In this document: positions 1-8,742 of the stretch, in pieces
Position numbering within the stretch: position 1 is the stretch's first letter
How the letters are laid out: each line of letters opens with the position of its first letter
NCBI GenBank assembly: GCA_019635695.1
Contig: JAHBYZ010000015.1
Coordinates: 1-64,000, forward strand
DNA: 64,000 nt
Direction: 5' to 3'
From: Rhizobiaceae bacterium
Lineage (GTDB): Bacteria > Pseudomonadota > Alphaproteobacteria > Rhizobiales > Rhizobiaceae
Notes under the pieces: generated by a model
The model's database searches: none
What the model was told of the DNA's origin: nothing
Seen by the model: the letters and a program-made list of their open reading frames with translations, nothing else
Translations under genes and position numbers: made by a program

Positions 1-716
1 CGCTTGACCGACGATTCGAACAGGTCGCCCGCCTGCGAGACGATCGAGAGCGCCAGCGCCAGCAGCGCCATCGCGGCGAGGCTCCACGGCGAACCGAATC
101 CGGCGGCGACCGCGGCGCCGGCAACGAGCCCGGCGGCGGCCCCGCCGATCGCCCCGCTGACGGTCTTGCCCGGCGAAATCGATGGCGCCAGCTTGCGTCC
201 GCCGACGGCACGTCCGACGAAATAGGCGAAGATGTCGGTGGCCCACACGACGGCGAACAGGAACAGGATCGCCACCACCCCGGCCTTGTCCGCCCCGCGC
301 AGAAACGCCAGCGCGGCGGCGGGCGCGGTCGCATAGACCAGCGCAACCCACAACCCGCCGGCCTGCGACAGCATGATCGCAACGCCGGCGGTCAGCACCG
401 CGCCGGCCGCGATCGCGCCGAACACGACTTCCGGCGAAGCCCCGTAGAGAACCAGCCCGAGCGGAATGGCGGCCAGCACGCCAGTGCCGATACGATGCCG
501 CAGCGACGTACGGTCGGCCGCCATCGCCGCCCATTCCCAGAACATCGCGCCGCCGATCGCCACCGCGAGCAGCCGGAACCAGAATCCGCCCGCCCACGTC
601 GCCGCCAGAGCGACGGCGATCAGCACGACGGCGGAGATGACCCGCAATTGCAGATTGCTGCGCCCGCCGGGGGACTTCGGCCCAGGGGATTTCACCGGTG
701 CCGCCGCCTCGCTCAC
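1..716 (-). CDS. cdsA: Phosphatidate cytidylyltransferase (partial, 3' end outside window)
   Basis: Integral membrane enzyme that makes CDP-diacylglycerol from phosphatidate and CTP, the branch point of phospholipid synthesis. The reading frame runs from a GTG at 716 off the left edge, so about 238 residues are visible and the C-terminal signature region is missing. Several hydrophobic helices are visible, and the segment [14 protein letters not shown] matches the conserved CdsA 'SPKKTxEG' region. The start codon overlaps the uppS stop as GTGA, which fixes the start and implies translational coupling in the frr-uppS-cdsA run. Family assignment is secure; only the truncation limits it. Confidence 0.93.
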   Translation of the reverse strand, partial: MSEAAAPVKSPGPKSPGGRSNLQLRVISAVVLIAVALAATWAGGFWFRLLAVAIGGAMFWEWAAMAADRTSLRHRIGTGVLAAIPLGLVLYGASPEVVFGAIAAGAVLTAGVAIMLSQAGGLWVALVYATAPAAALAFLRGADKAGVVAILFLFAVVWATDIFAYFVGRAVGGRKLAPSISPGKTVSGAIGGAAAGLVAGAAVAAGFGSPWSLAAMALLALALSIVSQAGDLFESSVK

Positions 717-1441
717 GACGCGTCCCGCGCGACGACGCCGCCGAAGCGGCGCTGGCGGCTGCCGAACTGCGCCAGCGCGGCATCGAGCTCGGCCTCGCCG
801 AAGTCCGGCCAGCGGCAGTCGAGAAAGACCAGCTCGGCATAGGCTGCCTGCCACAGCAGGAAATTGGAAAGCCGCTGGTCGCCGCCGGTGCGGATGACGA
901 GATCCGGATCGGGCGCGTCGGCGGTGTCGAGCATGCTGGCGAAGACCGCTTCGTCCAGCCGGTCGAACTCCCCTGCCTGCGCCGCCGCGATGGCCTTGCG
1001 CGCCGCGCGCACGATCTCGTCACGCGCGCCGTAATTGAAGGCGATCTGCAGGTTCATGCGCGTGTTGGCGCGCGTCAGCGCCTCGGCTTCGCGCAACAGC
1101 GCACCGATATCCTTCTGAAGCCCCTCGCGCTCGCCCAGGATGCGCACGCGAACGCCGTTGCGGTGCAACTCGGCCAGATCGCGCCGGATGAAGAACTTGA
1201 GCAGCCCCATCAGGTCCGAAACCTCGGACTTCGGACGCGACCAGTTTTCCGACGAGAAGGCATAGAGCGTGAGCCACGGGATGCCGCGGTCGCCGACGGC
1301 GCGCACGGCCCGCTGCAGCGCCTCGACGCCGGCCTTGTGACCGGCCGAGCGCGGCAGGCCGCGGGCTGTCGCCCAGCGGCCGTTGCCGTCCATGATGATC
1401 GCTACGTGCTCGGGCTTCACCCAGACGTCCTGTCCCGGCAT
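713..1441 (-). CDS. uppS: Isoprenyl transferase (undecaprenyl diphosphate synthase)
   Basis: Cytosolic cis-prenyltransferase that extends farnesyl diphosphate with isopentenyl diphosphate to C55-PP, the lipid carrier for peptidoglycan and O-antigen. The 242-residue protein has the expected length. The N-terminal motif MDGNGRWA gives the catalytic Asp at residue 18 and the phosphate-binding Arg, and the C-terminal region has [19 protein letters not shown]. It lies 28 bp downstream of frr and overlaps cdsA by GTGA. The order frr-uppS-cdsA is the conserved proteobacterial arrangement. Confidence 0.97.
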   Translation of the reverse strand: MPGQDVWVKPEHVAIIMDGNGRWATARGLPRSAGHKAGVEALQRAVRAVGDRGIPWLTLYAFSSENWSRPKSEVSDLMGLLKFFIRRDLAELHRNGVRVRILGEREGLQKDIGALLREAEALTRANTRMNLQIAFNYGARDEIVRAARKAIAAAQAGEFDRLDEAVFASMLDTADAPDPDLVIRTGGDQRLSNFLLWQAAYAELVFLDCRWPDFGEAELDAALAQFGSRQRRFGGVVARDAS

Positions 1442-1469
1442 GGCCGGCGTGCTCCAGCGGCCCCGGCCG

Positions 1470-2024
1470 CTAGACCTGCATGATCTCCGCTTCCTTCTCG
1501 ACCAGGGCCGAGTCGATGTCGCGGATCGTGTCGTCGGTCATCTTCTGGACGCGGTCGGACAGTTTGCGCACCTCATCGGTGCCGATGTCCTTCTCCGCCT
1601 TCTTCAGCGCGTCCATGCCGTCGCGGCGCACATGGCGGGCCGCCACGCGCGCGTTCTCGGCGTAGTTGTGGGCGATCTTGACCAGTTCCTTGCGGCGCTG
1701 CTCGTTGAGTTCCGGCAGCGGGATGCGCAGCGTCGTACCGTCGACAATCGGGTTGAAGCCCAGATTGCTCTCGCGGATGGCGCGATCGACGGCGCCGACC
1801 AGCGACTTGTCCCACACCGACACCGCGATCATGCGCGGCTCGGGCACGCTGACCGTGCCGACCTGGTTGATCGGCATGGGCGAACCGTAGGCGTTGACCT
1901 GGATCGGATCGAGCACGTTCGCCGACGCGCGGCCGGTGCGCAGCGAAGCGAGATCGTGCTTGAAGGCGGATACCGCGCCGGCCATGCGCCGCTGCAGGTC
2001 GCTGAGGTTCGTGGGGTCGCTCAT
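1470..2024 (-). CDS. frr: Ribosome recycling factor
   Basis: With EF-G, splits the post-termination ribosome. The start is set at [14 protein letters not shown] (2024) because a longer reading frame to 2114 runs back into the end of pyrH and adds a non-conserved extension. The resulting 184 residues match the usual 185. Family features visible include SLRTGRAS near the N-terminus and the region [14 protein letters not shown] near the C-terminus. It sits between pyrH (37 bp away) and uppS in the standard order. Confidence 0.97.
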   Translation of the reverse strand: MSDPTNLSDLQRRMAGAVSAFKHDLASLRTGRASANVLDPIQVNAYGSPMPINQVGTVSVPEPRMIAVSVWDKSLVGAVDRAIRESNLGFNPIVDGTTLRIPLPELNEQRRKELVKIAHNYAENARVAARHVRRDGMDALKKAEKDIGTDEVRKLSDRVQKMTDDTIRDIDSALVEKEAEIMQV

Positions 2025-2061
2025 CTGGTTTCCTCCCGCCCGAATGGGGCAGCCTTGCGGC

Positions 2062-2784
2062 TTAGCTGTCCGAAACGGTCGTGCTGCGGCCGCCGCCGCG
2101 CAGGATCGCTCCAAAACCGCCCTTCTCGTGAATCGAGTAGACGATTATCGGTATGCGGTTCTCGCGCGCAAGCGCAATCGCCGCCGTGTCCATGATCGCC
2201 AGCCCCTGCGCCAGCACGTCGTCGTGCGTCAGGCGCTCGTAGCGTTTGGCGTCGGGCACCTTCTTGGGGTCGGCGGTGTAGACGCCGTCCACCTGCGTGC
2301 CCTTGAACAGCGCGTCGGCGCCGATCTCGGCCGCGCGCAGCGCGGCGGCAGTGTCCGTCGTGAAGAACGGGTTGCCGGTGCCCCCGGCGAAGATCACCAC
2401 CTTGCCCTGGTCCATGTAGGCGGTCGCCTGGCGCTGCGAAAAACTCTCGCAAATCTCGGGCATGGCGATGGCCGACAGCACGACCGCGTCGACGCCGAGC
2501 TTGTTGAGCGAGGTGCGCAGCGCCAGCGAGTTGATGACGGTCGCCAGCATGCCCATGTGGTCGCCGGTGACCCGGTCGCCGCCCTTGGACGCCACCGCCA
2601 CGCCGCGGAAAATGTTGCCGCCGCCGATGACGACCGCAACCTCCACGCCCATCGAACGCGCCTCGGCGACGTCGGCGGCGATCTGGTCGACGACGGACAC
2701 GTCGATGCCGAACTTCTGCTCGCCCATCAGCGCCTCGCCGGAAGCCTTGAGCAGGACGCGGCGATAGGCTGGCTTGGTGGTCAT
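2062..2784 (-). CDS. pyrH: Uridylate kinase
   Basis: Phosphorylates UMP to UDP in pyrimidine nucleotide synthesis; hexameric bacterial UMP kinase of the amino-acid kinase fold. The start at [13 protein letters not shown] (2784) has a GGAG ribosome-binding site about 6 bases upstream, and the product is 240 residues, the family length. Nucleotide and phosphate-binding loops are visible as LLKASGEAL and [10 protein letters not shown] strong hairpin lies between tsf and this gene, so expression may be partly uncoupled from rpsB-tsf. Confidence 0.96.
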   Translation of the reverse strand: MTTKPAYRRVLLKASGEALMGEQKFGIDVSVVDQIAADVAEARSMGVEVAVVIGGGNIFRGVAVASKGGDRVTGDHMGMLATVINSLALRTSLNKLGVDAVVLSAIAMPEICESFSQRQATAYMDQGKVVIFAGGTGNPFFTTDTAAALRAAEIGADALFKGTQVDGVYTADPKKVPDAKRYERLTHDDVLAQGLAIMDTAAIALARENRIPIIVYSIHEKGGFGAILRGGGRSTTVSDS

Positions 2785-2820
2785 GGGAACTCCGGCTGGA
2801 AATGCCGGGCTGCGATACAC

Positions 2821-2852
2821 GAAGGGCGCCGCGATGTCACGCGGCGCCCTTC
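2821..2852 (-). terminator. 13-bp perfect hairpin between tsf and pyrH
   Basis: The arms 2821-2833 and 2840-2852 are perfectly complementary (gaagggcgccgcg with its inverse), with a 6-base loop. On the minus strand the stem lies just after tsf and 37 bases before the pyrH start. No T-run follows, so it could be a partial or Rho-assisted terminator, an attenuator or a processing/stability element rather than a canonical intrinsic terminator. Confidence 0.5.
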
Positions 2853-2877
2853 GCAATCCCCGTGTCGAAGCGCTCGG

Positions 2878-3801
2878 TCAGCCCTTGGCCGCCGCGGCGA
2901 CTTCCGCAGCAAAATCCGACACTTCCTTCTCGATGCCCTCGCCGAGCGCAAAGCGCACGAACGCGGTGATCTTCGCCGGAGCTCCGATCTCCTTCTCGGC
3001 TTCCTTGAGCGCCTTCTCGACGGTCAGGTCCGGGTTCAGCACAAAGGCCTGCTTGAGCAGCACGACCTCCTCGTAGAACTTGCGGATGCGGCCCTCGACC
3101 ATCTTCTCGATGATGTTGTCAGGCTTGCCCGAAGCGCGCGCCTGGTCGGAGAAGATCGCCTTCTCGCGCTCCACAACCGCCGGGTCGACCTCTTCCGGGG
3201 TCAGCGACAGCGGGTTGGTCGCGGCGACGTGCATGGCAACCTGGCGGGCGAAGGCGCGGGCCTTCTCCGAGTTGCCGTCGGTCTCGATCGCCACCAGCAC
3301 GCCCATCTTGCCGAGATTGTCGGCAACCGCGTTGTGGATGTAGGTCGCGACCGCGCCCTTGGCGACGGTGAGCTTCTTGGAGCGGCGGAACGAAAGGTTC
3401 TCGCCGATCGTGCCGACCGCGTCCTTGATGGTGTCGGCCACCGACTTGTCGCTGCCCGGATATTTGTGGTTGGCGACCGCCTCGGTCTCGCCGCCATAGG
3501 CGAGCGCGACCTTGGCGACGTTGGTGACGATCTCCTGGAAAGCCGCGTTGCGGGCGACGAAGTCGGTCTCGGAGTTGACCTCGACGACGGCGGCCTCGTT
3601 CAGCGCCGAATCGACGCCGATCAGGCCTTCGGCCGCGGTGCGGCCGGCCTTCTTGTCGGCCTTCGAAATGCCCTTCTTGCGCAGCCAGTCGATGGCCGCT
3701 TCCATGTCGCCGCCGGTCTCGTTGAGCGCAGCCTTGCAGTCCATCATGCCCGCGCCCGTCAGGTCGCGGAGCTCTTTCACCTGTGCCGCCGTAATCGTCA
3801 T
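2878..3801 (-). CDS. tsf: Translation elongation factor Ts
   Basis: Nucleotide exchange factor that regenerates EF-Tu-GTP. The start [16 protein letters not shown] (3801) follows a GAGAGG site; a longer frame adds only nine non-conserved residues. The 307-residue length fits. Both EF-Ts signatures are visible, one around [13 protein letters not shown] in the N-terminal UBA-like domain and the other at SETDFVARN. It is 99 bp downstream of rpsB, the classical rpsB-tsf pair. Confidence 0.97.
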   Translation of the reverse strand: MTITAAQVKELRDLTGAGMMDCKAALNETGGDMEAAIDWLRKKGISKADKKAGRTAAEGLIGVDSALNEAAVVEVNSETDFVARNAAFQEIVTNVAKVALAYGGETEAVANHKYPGSDKSVADTIKDAVGTIGENLSFRRSKKLTVAKGAVATYIHNAVADNLGKMGVLVAIETDGNSEKARAFARQVAMHVAATNPLSLTPEEVDPAVVEREKAIFSDQARASGKPDNIIEKMVEGRIRKFYEEVVLLKQAFVLNPDLTVEKALKEAEKEIGAPAKITAFVRFALGEGIEKEVSDFAAEVAAAAKG

Positions 3802-3834
3802 CTCAGCCTCTCGTTCGTTCTGTCTCAAACGGCG

Positions 3835-3896
3835 CGGCGCACCCCGTTCGGGATGCGCCGGCGCTTTGGTCTTATTTCAGCCGGCAGCGCCGGCTG
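3835..3896 (-). terminator. Two hairpins between rpsB and tsf
   Basis: Going down from the rpsB stop there is first an 8-bp stem (3878-3885 with 3889-3896, cagccggc/gccggctg). A second stem of about 6-9 bp lies at roughly 3836-3859 (ggcgca...tgcgcc around ccc/ggg). Neither has a following T-run on the minus strand. They could reduce read-through from rpsB into tsf or stabilise the rpsB message; this is inference from structure only. Confidence 0.35.
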
Positions 3897-3900
3897 CCGG

Positions 3901-4668
3901 TCAGTTCTTGGCTTCGCCGTCGAGCGCCGGCTCGACCGGGGCTTCCGCGAGCGCGCCGACGTCGACGCCGAGCGCGCCCTGCTGGCGGGCGATGCCGTCG
4001 ATGGCGGCCTTCGAGATCAGCTCGCAATAGAGCGAGATGGCGCGCGCCGCGTCGTCATTGCCCGGGATCGGGAAGTCGACGGTATCCGGGTCGCAGTTCG
4101 AATCGATGATCGCGACCACCGGGATGCCGAGGCGCTTGGCCTCCTGGATGGCGATCGCCTCCTTGTTGGTGTCGATCACGAACATCAGGTCGGGCGTGGA
4201 GCCCATGTCCTTGATGCCGCCGAGCGCCTTGTTGAGCTTCTCGCGCTCGCGGTCGAGGTTGAGGCGCTCCTTCTTGGTGAGGCCCTGGGCCTCGCCGGCC
4301 AGCATCTCGTCGAGCTTGCGCAGGCGCGAGATCGAGTTCGAGATGGTCTTCCAGTTGGTCAGCATGCCGCCGAGCCAGCGGGCGTTGACGTAATACTGGG
4401 CCGAGCGCTTGGCGGCGTCGGCGACGATGTCGGAGGCCTGGCGCTTGGTGCCGACGAACAGCACGCGGCCGCCCTTGGCCACGGTGTCGGACACCTGCTT
4501 GAGCGCCTGGTGCAGCAGCGGCACGGTCTGCGACAGGTCGATGATGTGGATGTTGTTGCGGGCGCCGAAGATGTAGGGCGCCATCTTCGGGTTCCAGCGG
4601 TGGGTCTGGTGTCCGAAGTGAATGCCAGCTTCGAGAAGCTGACGCATGGTGAAGTCAGGCAGGGCCAT
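3901..4668 (-). CDS. rpsB: 30S ribosomal protein S2
   Basis: Structural protein of the small ribosomal subunit. The start is [15 protein letters not shown] (4668); an upstream in-frame ATG at 4704 would add 12 unconserved residues. The 255-residue product carries the S2 signatures [15 protein letters not shown] near the N-terminus and [20 protein letters not shown] further on. A promoter at 4795-4823 gives a leader of about 120 bases, long enough for the S2-type autoregulation known in other bacteria, although I cannot identify the regulatory fold here. Confidence 0.97.
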   Translation of the reverse strand: MALPDFTMRQLLEAGIHFGHQTHRWNPKMAPYIFGARNNIHIIDLSQTVPLLHQALKQVSDTVAKGGRVLFVGTKRQASDIVADAAKRSAQYYVNARWLGGMLTNWKTISNSISRLRKLDEMLAGEAQGLTKKERLNLDREREKLNKALGGIKDMGSTPDLMFVIDTNKEAIAIQEAKRLGIPVVAIIDSNCDPDTVDFPIPGNDDAARAISLYCELISKAAIDGIARQQGALGVDVGALAEAPVEPALDGEAKN

Positions 4669-4794
4669 CTCAAGATTTCCTTTCCGGTTGGCCTCCACGG
4701 ACACGACGCTTCAGCCGCGAAGGCCTTGCGCCACCGGCGGTCGCCGCAGGATTTCTCCCTGCCGGAAACCAAGTCCGTGTGTGGAATGCGGCGG

Positions 4795-4823
4795 CATATA
4801 GAGGCGCGGCGCGAAATTTGCAA
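4795..4823 (-). promoter_or_regulatory. Sigma-70 type promoter of rpsB-tsf
   Basis: Read on the minus strand, TTGCAA (4823-4818) is followed after exactly 17 bases by TATATG (4800-4795). This is a close match to alphaproteobacterial housekeeping promoters. It points at rpsB and predicts a leader of roughly 120 nucleotides. Confidence 0.7.
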
Positions 4824-4912
4824 CCCGGCAGCGCCCGCTATGCCTGACGCCTTGCGAAGAACAGGATCATTGAGCAAATTGCCGTAAGGGCAATCGGATC
4901 GGGAGGAAAGCC

Positions 4913-5806
4913 GTGCGCGCTGGGTGGTATGGTCTGGCCGGAGCGGCCTTCTCGGCGCTGTTCATGTCAGCGGCACCGGTCGCGGCGCAGCAGGGCGGCG
5001 ACAACGTGCTGGAAGCCGCTGCGGCCTGCGATGCGACAACGATCGCCATCGGCGCTCTGCCCCGGGTTGCCTGCCATGTCACCATCACGAAGTGGCGGAC
5101 CGACACCACCGACCCGGTCGAACTCAAGCTGACAAAGACGCTCGATGCCGCCGGCAACCTGCGCAACGGTCTGCAGGTTTCCGGCGCGGGTACCATCGAT
5201 CCAAGCGGCCTGGCTTTGCCCTACCGTTGGGATCTATCGGTCTTCGCCTGCCCCGGCACCGACACCGGCGGCGCAGCGTGCGGAACCCGGCCAGTCTATC
5301 CGGAGAAGAACTTCATCGAGCTCGAACTCAGCCAGGCGGGCGCCAAGCCGCTCAAATTCATGACCTGGCTGACGGCGACCGGACCGGCCTATGCCGGACC
5401 GGGTCTGGCCGGACGGGAATTGCGCATAGGCAGCGCCAGCAACGCCGCACGTTTCCTGCGTCTCGGTATGGACAAGAAGAGGGTAGAACTGGACTACATC
5501 ACCACCACCTACAGCCTGGCGATCTGGGAGATAGAAGCGGTCGAGGGCACGACCTACGTGCGCCTCCGCAACAGCAAGGAGCGTGACCGCTATCTGCATA
5601 TGGCGAAAGAAACACTGGAGATCGGCTATGCCGACCCCAACGCCGAAACCACGCATTGGGAGGTCCTGCACAGGCCGCAAACCTACTTCTACACGCTGAC
5701 CAACAGGGCCAGGCCTGGCAGCTATCTGCGGGTCGACGCCGGCAAGGCCACGGCCGGCCCGGCGGACCCGTCGACCCTGGATGCGCAATGGTGGGTGCTG
5801 CAATAG
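4913..5806 (+). CDS. Secreted protein of unknown function, possible C-terminal beta-trefoil
   Basis: A GTG start at 4913 follows a good GGAGGA site. Residues 1-26 form a clear signal peptide ending in APVAAQ, so the mature protein of about 270 residues should be periplasmic or exported. The N-terminal half has cysteines (ACDAT, VACHV, FACPG, ACGTR) consistent with disulfides. The C-terminal half shows three roughly 40-residue blocks, each with 'YL/FL' and a Trp-hydrophobic closing element (AIWEIE, THWEVL, QWWVLQ), the spacing expected of a ricin/fascin-like beta-trefoil. I do not recognise a named family. It is monocistronic and divergent from rpsB. Confidence 0.75.
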   Translation: MRAGWYGLAGAAFSALFMSAAPVAAQQGGDNVLEAAAACDATTIAIGALPRVACHVTITKWRTDTTDPVELKLTKTLDAAGNLRNGLQVSGAGTIDPSGLALPYRWDLSVFACPGTDTGGAACGTRPVYPEKNFIELELSQAGAKPLKFMTWLTATGPAYAGPGLAGRELRIGSASNAARFLRLGMDKKRVELDYITTTYSLAIWEIEAVEGTTYVRLRNSKERDRYLHMAKETLEIGYADPNAETTHWEVLHRPQTYFYTLTNRARPGSYLRVDAGKATAGPADPSTLDAQWWVLQ

Positions 5807-5924
5807 CGCGTCGGCCAGTTGGCGGAAGCGTTGAGCACCTCCACGGCGAATCCATTGTGGACGCTTCGCCGCCGCTGGTAGGTTCGTGCCGCAATGCGAT
5901 GTCGGCCTTGGGAGGGGCGGGTCA

Positions 5925-6557
5925 ATGAGCGTCGATGCTGAGCAACTGATACGATGGGCGGGCCTCGCGGCGATTGCCGCGGGCGTCATCTTCTGCGCCA
6001 TCCAGCCGGTGCATCCGGCCGACGTCGCGGCGTCCGTGACCAGCGGCGCATGGTCGACCGTCATGGCTTTCAAGCTGGCGATGTGCCTGCTCTTTCTCGT
6101 CGGCCTGTCCGGTATCTACGCGCGGCAGGCCGGTCGGGCGGGCTGGCTCGGCCTCGCAGGTTTCGTCTTCCTCCTCCTGTCGTGGTGGCTGCAGACCGGC
6201 TTCGTCTTCGCCGAGGCGTTCATCCTGCCGGTGACCGTTGCTTCCGCACCCGGCTTCGTGGAGAGCTTCCTCGGCATGTTCAACGGCTCGCCCGGCGAAA
6301 CCCCGATCGGCGGCCTGCCCACCGTCTACGCTGCGGTCGGCCTGCTCTACATGGCCGGCGGCATCCTGTTCGGGATCGCCACGGTCCGCGCCGGCGTGCT
6401 GCCGCGCGCCCCGGCGATCCTGCTGGCGGTCGCCGCGCTGGTGACGCCGGCAGCGGCGCTGCTTCCCCACGAGTTGCAGCGCTACGTGGCGGTGCCGGTG
6501 GGCATCGCCGTCGCATGGCTCGGCTATGCGCTGTGGTCGGAAAGGCGGGCGGCCTGA
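5925..6557 (+). CDS. Multi-pass membrane protein of unknown function
   Basis: The ATG at 5925 follows GGAGGGG and gives 210 residues. About six hydrophobic segments are visible, starting with IRWAGLAAIAAGVIF and ending with VAVPVGIAVAWLGYAL, with little soluble sequence between. No catalytic or transport motif is recognised; overall it resembles small DUF4386-like membrane proteins, which is only a guess. It converges on eipB with just 3 bp between stops. Confidence 0.75.
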   Translation: MSVDAEQLIRWAGLAAIAAGVIFCAIQPVHPADVAASVTSGAWSTVMAFKLAMCLLFLVGLSGIYARQAGRAGWLGLAGFVFLLLSWWLQTGFVFAEAFILPVTVASAPGFVESFLGMFNGSPGETPIGGLPTVYAAVGLLYMAGGILFGIATVRAGVLPRAPAILLAVAALVTPAAALLPHELQRYVAVPVGIAVAWLGYALWSERRAA

Positions 6558-6560
6558 CGC

Positions 6561-7382
6561 CTAGCGCGTCGGGCAGTTCGCCGGCGCGTCGAGCATCTCA
6601 AGCTTGACCAGCGTGCCGGTCATGGCGAAATCGCCGTAGTCCATGAAGAGATCGCGGGTAAAGCCGTTCTCGTGCAGCTTGAAGGAGATGCGGTAGCTCG
6701 GCACCTCCTCGCCGTCGACCAGGTCGAAATAGGCCATGTCGACCGGCCAGTACTGGTCGGCCGCCAGCGGACCCAGGGCCGCAAGCTCGGGGTCCGAATG
6801 CTCGGCGGCCGCCTTCTTGCCGACCACGACGGTGGTCGTCATCAGCCGGTCGGCATCCTCGGATCCGTCGAACAGCGTCGTCTCGTAGAAATGCTCGCCG
6901 GAGATCGCCTTCTCGATCAGTTCCTTGAGGTGCTGAGTCGGAAAGCGGCTCGGCTCCAGCGTGACGTTCTGCGCCTTGGGCTTCTCGACATTGACCTGGG
7001 TGGCGGAGGCATCGAGCGTCGCGCGGCCGCGAATCTCCTTGTCCATCACCTCGTCGACATAGGATTTGGTCGAGAAATCGAAAGTCGAGCCGTCGCCGTC
7101 CTCGTAGGTCGTCGTCTGCATGTCAGAAAGCCGTGACGTTTCCGGCGTATCGATGCGCGTGACGAAACGGAAATTGACGGTATAGCCGTCGCAGGCGGAG
7201 CCATCGAATTCATAGACCATACGGCCGGTGAGCCCGGTTATGCCGGAGCGATCGCTGGCATCGGCCAGCGCCAGGTCGTAGACGGCTCGGTGGGGCGCCA
7301 GCGCCAGACTTGCCGCTGCGGCAGGGAAGGCGGCGCCGGCCAGAAGAAAGACGCAAAGGGCCGTCGACCCGATTGCCCGCAT
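6561..7382 (-). CDS. eipB: Cell envelope integrity protein EipB (DUF1849)
   Basis: Periplasmic beta-spiral protein needed for envelope integrity, described in Brucella. The start at 7382 is chosen because GCGGAG lies 7 bases upstream and the product then begins directly with a signal peptide (MRAIGSTALCVFLLAG, cleavage near AAAAS). The mature chain contains the two conserved cysteines that form the family disulfide, one in GSACDGY and one in the last residues ANCPTR. The 273-residue length fits. An upstream in-frame start exists but would bury the signal peptide. Confidence 0.9.
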   Translation of the reverse strand: MRAIGSTALCVFLLAGAAFPAAAASLALAPHRAVYDLALADASDRSGITGLTGRMVYEFDGSACDGYTVNFRFVTRIDTPETSRLSDMQTTTYEDGDGSTFDFSTKSYVDEVMDKEIRGRATLDASATQVNVEKPKAQNVTLEPSRFPTQHLKELIEKAISGEHFYETTLFDGSEDADRLMTTTVVVGKKAAAEHSDPELAALGPLAADQYWPVDMAYFDLVDGEEVPSYRISFKLHENGFTRDLFMDYGDFAMTGTLVKLEMLDAPANCPTR

Positions 7383-7503
7383 GTGAAATCTCCGCATCGG
7401 CCGCTTGGGCGCGGACGCCCATGCGTGTATCCCATACGCGCAATCGGTGGCGGAAGCGAGGCGGAATCCATTGCCTGCACAGCCTGCCAGAGGGAGAAAA
7501 ACA

Positions 7504-7968
7504 ATGATGTCGACAATCGCCGAAAACCTCGCCCGCATGAAGGTTTCGCTGCCGAAGCCGGCGGCTCCCGCCGCCGCCTATCTGCCCTTCGTGCAGTCCG
7601 GCAAGCAGCTGTTCGTCTCGGGCCAGCTGCCCTTCGTTGAAGGCCGGCTGTCGGCCGTCGGCCTCGTGGGACGCGACGTCGAACTGGAGGCGGCCAAGGC
7701 TGCGGCGCGTCACTGCGCCATCAACATCCTGGCTCAGGTACAGGCTGCCGCCGGCGATCTCGAGAAGATCGCGCGCGTGGTGAAGCTCTCCGTCTTCGTC
7801 GCCTCGGCGCCGGGCTTCGCCGAGCAGCACCTGGTCGCCAACGGCGCCTCGGAATTCATCGCCGAGGCGGTCGGCGAACGCGGCAAGCATGCCCGCGCGG
7901 CGGTCGGCGTCGCCTCCCTGCCGCTCAACGCGGCCGTCGAGGTCGAAGCGGTCATCGAGCTCGCCTGA
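7504..7968 (+). CDS. RidA family protein (reactive intermediate deaminase type)
   Basis: RidA enzymes hydrolyse reactive enamine/imine intermediates of amino-acid metabolism. The 154-residue protein is of the longer RidA subgroup. The C-terminal motif RAAVGVASLPLNAAVEVEAV holds the Arg that binds the substrate carboxylate and the Glu of the active cleft. Start choice: a double ATG at 7504/7507 preceded by AGAGGGAG. It is followed after 3 bp by the phosphodiesterase gene, so the two are co-transcribed. Confidence 0.92.
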   Translation: MMSTIAENLARMKVSLPKPAAPAAAYLPFVQSGKQLFVSGQLPFVEGRLSAVGLVGRDVELEAAKAAARHCAINILAQVQAAAGDLEKIARVVKLSVFVASAPGFAEQHLVANGASEFIAEAVGERGKHARAAVGVASLPLNAAVEVEAVIELA

Positions 7969-7971
7969 CCC

Positions 7972-8697
7972 ATGAGCAAGCACGACCTTTCCTGGCTAAC
8001 CGCGCGGCCGATCGCGCATCGCGGCTATCACGACCTGAACCGCTCCCGCTGGGAGAACACGCTGTCGGCCTTCGAGGCGGCGATGGCCGGCGACTTCGCC
8101 ATCGAGTGCGACGTGCACCTGTCGGCCGACGGCGTGCCGGTCGTCTTCCATGACGGCGTGCTCAACCGGCTGACCGGACGCGACGGCAACATCTACGACC
8201 TGACCGCGGCCGAGCTGGTGCAGCTGCGCATCGGCGGCACCGAGGACCGCGTGCCGACGCTGGCCGAGATGCTGGCGCGGGTGGCGGGCGAGGTGCCGCT
8301 GGTGATCGAGCTCAAGGGCATCGAGGGCAAGGACGACGGTCTCGTCGCCAAGGTCGGCGCCCTGCTCGCCGACTACCCCGGCAAGGCCGCGATCATGTCG
8401 TTCGACCACTGGCTGATCAGGCGATTCGCCGCCGACGCGCCCGGCATTCCGGCCGGGCTAACCGCCTGGAAGAAGCAGCCGGCGGAACTGGAGGCGCATT
8501 TCTCCATGCTGGCGCACGGGCTCGCCTTCACCTCGTTCAACTGGGCCGATTTGCCGAACCCTTTCGTCACCACGCTGCGCGACAAGCTCGGCCTGCCGGC
8601 GATCACCTGGACGGTGCGCGACGAAAAGGGCCGCGAGGCGACGCGCAGATACGCGGACCAGATGACCTTCGAGGGGTTCGATCCGGACAAGGTGTGA
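7972..8697 (+). CDS. Glycerophosphodiester phosphodiesterase family protein
   Basis: Hydrolyses glycerophosphodiesters to glycerol-3-phosphate and alcohol. The 241-residue TIM-barrel has the full catalytic set: His16 in IAHRGYH, ENT at 28-30, Glu45 and Asp47 in IECDVHL, and His60 in VVFHDG. There is no signal peptide, so it is probably cytosolic (UgpQ-like). The start lies 3 bp after the RidA stop, and a FemAB-like gene follows on the same strand. Confidence 0.93.
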   Translation: MSKHDLSWLTARPIAHRGYHDLNRSRWENTLSAFEAAMAGDFAIECDVHLSADGVPVVFHDGVLNRLTGRDGNIYDLTAAELVQLRIGGTEDRVPTLAEMLARVAGEVPLVIELKGIEGKDDGLVAKVGALLADYPGKAAIMSFDHWLIRRFAADAPGIPAGLTAWKKQPAELEAHFSMLAHGLAFTSFNWADLPNPFVTTLRDKLGLPAITWTVRDEKGREATRRYADQMTFEGFDPDKV

Positions 8698-8742
8698 TGC
8701 TGCGATCTTGCATCGCACAACGGCAAGGCTAACTATGCGGGG

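Noticed and set aside
1894-4887. A 997-codon plus-strand open frame antisense to frr, pyrH, tsf and rpsB
   Set aside because: It is the high-GC antisense shadow of four well-supported genes and contains no domain or ribosome-binding site of its own.
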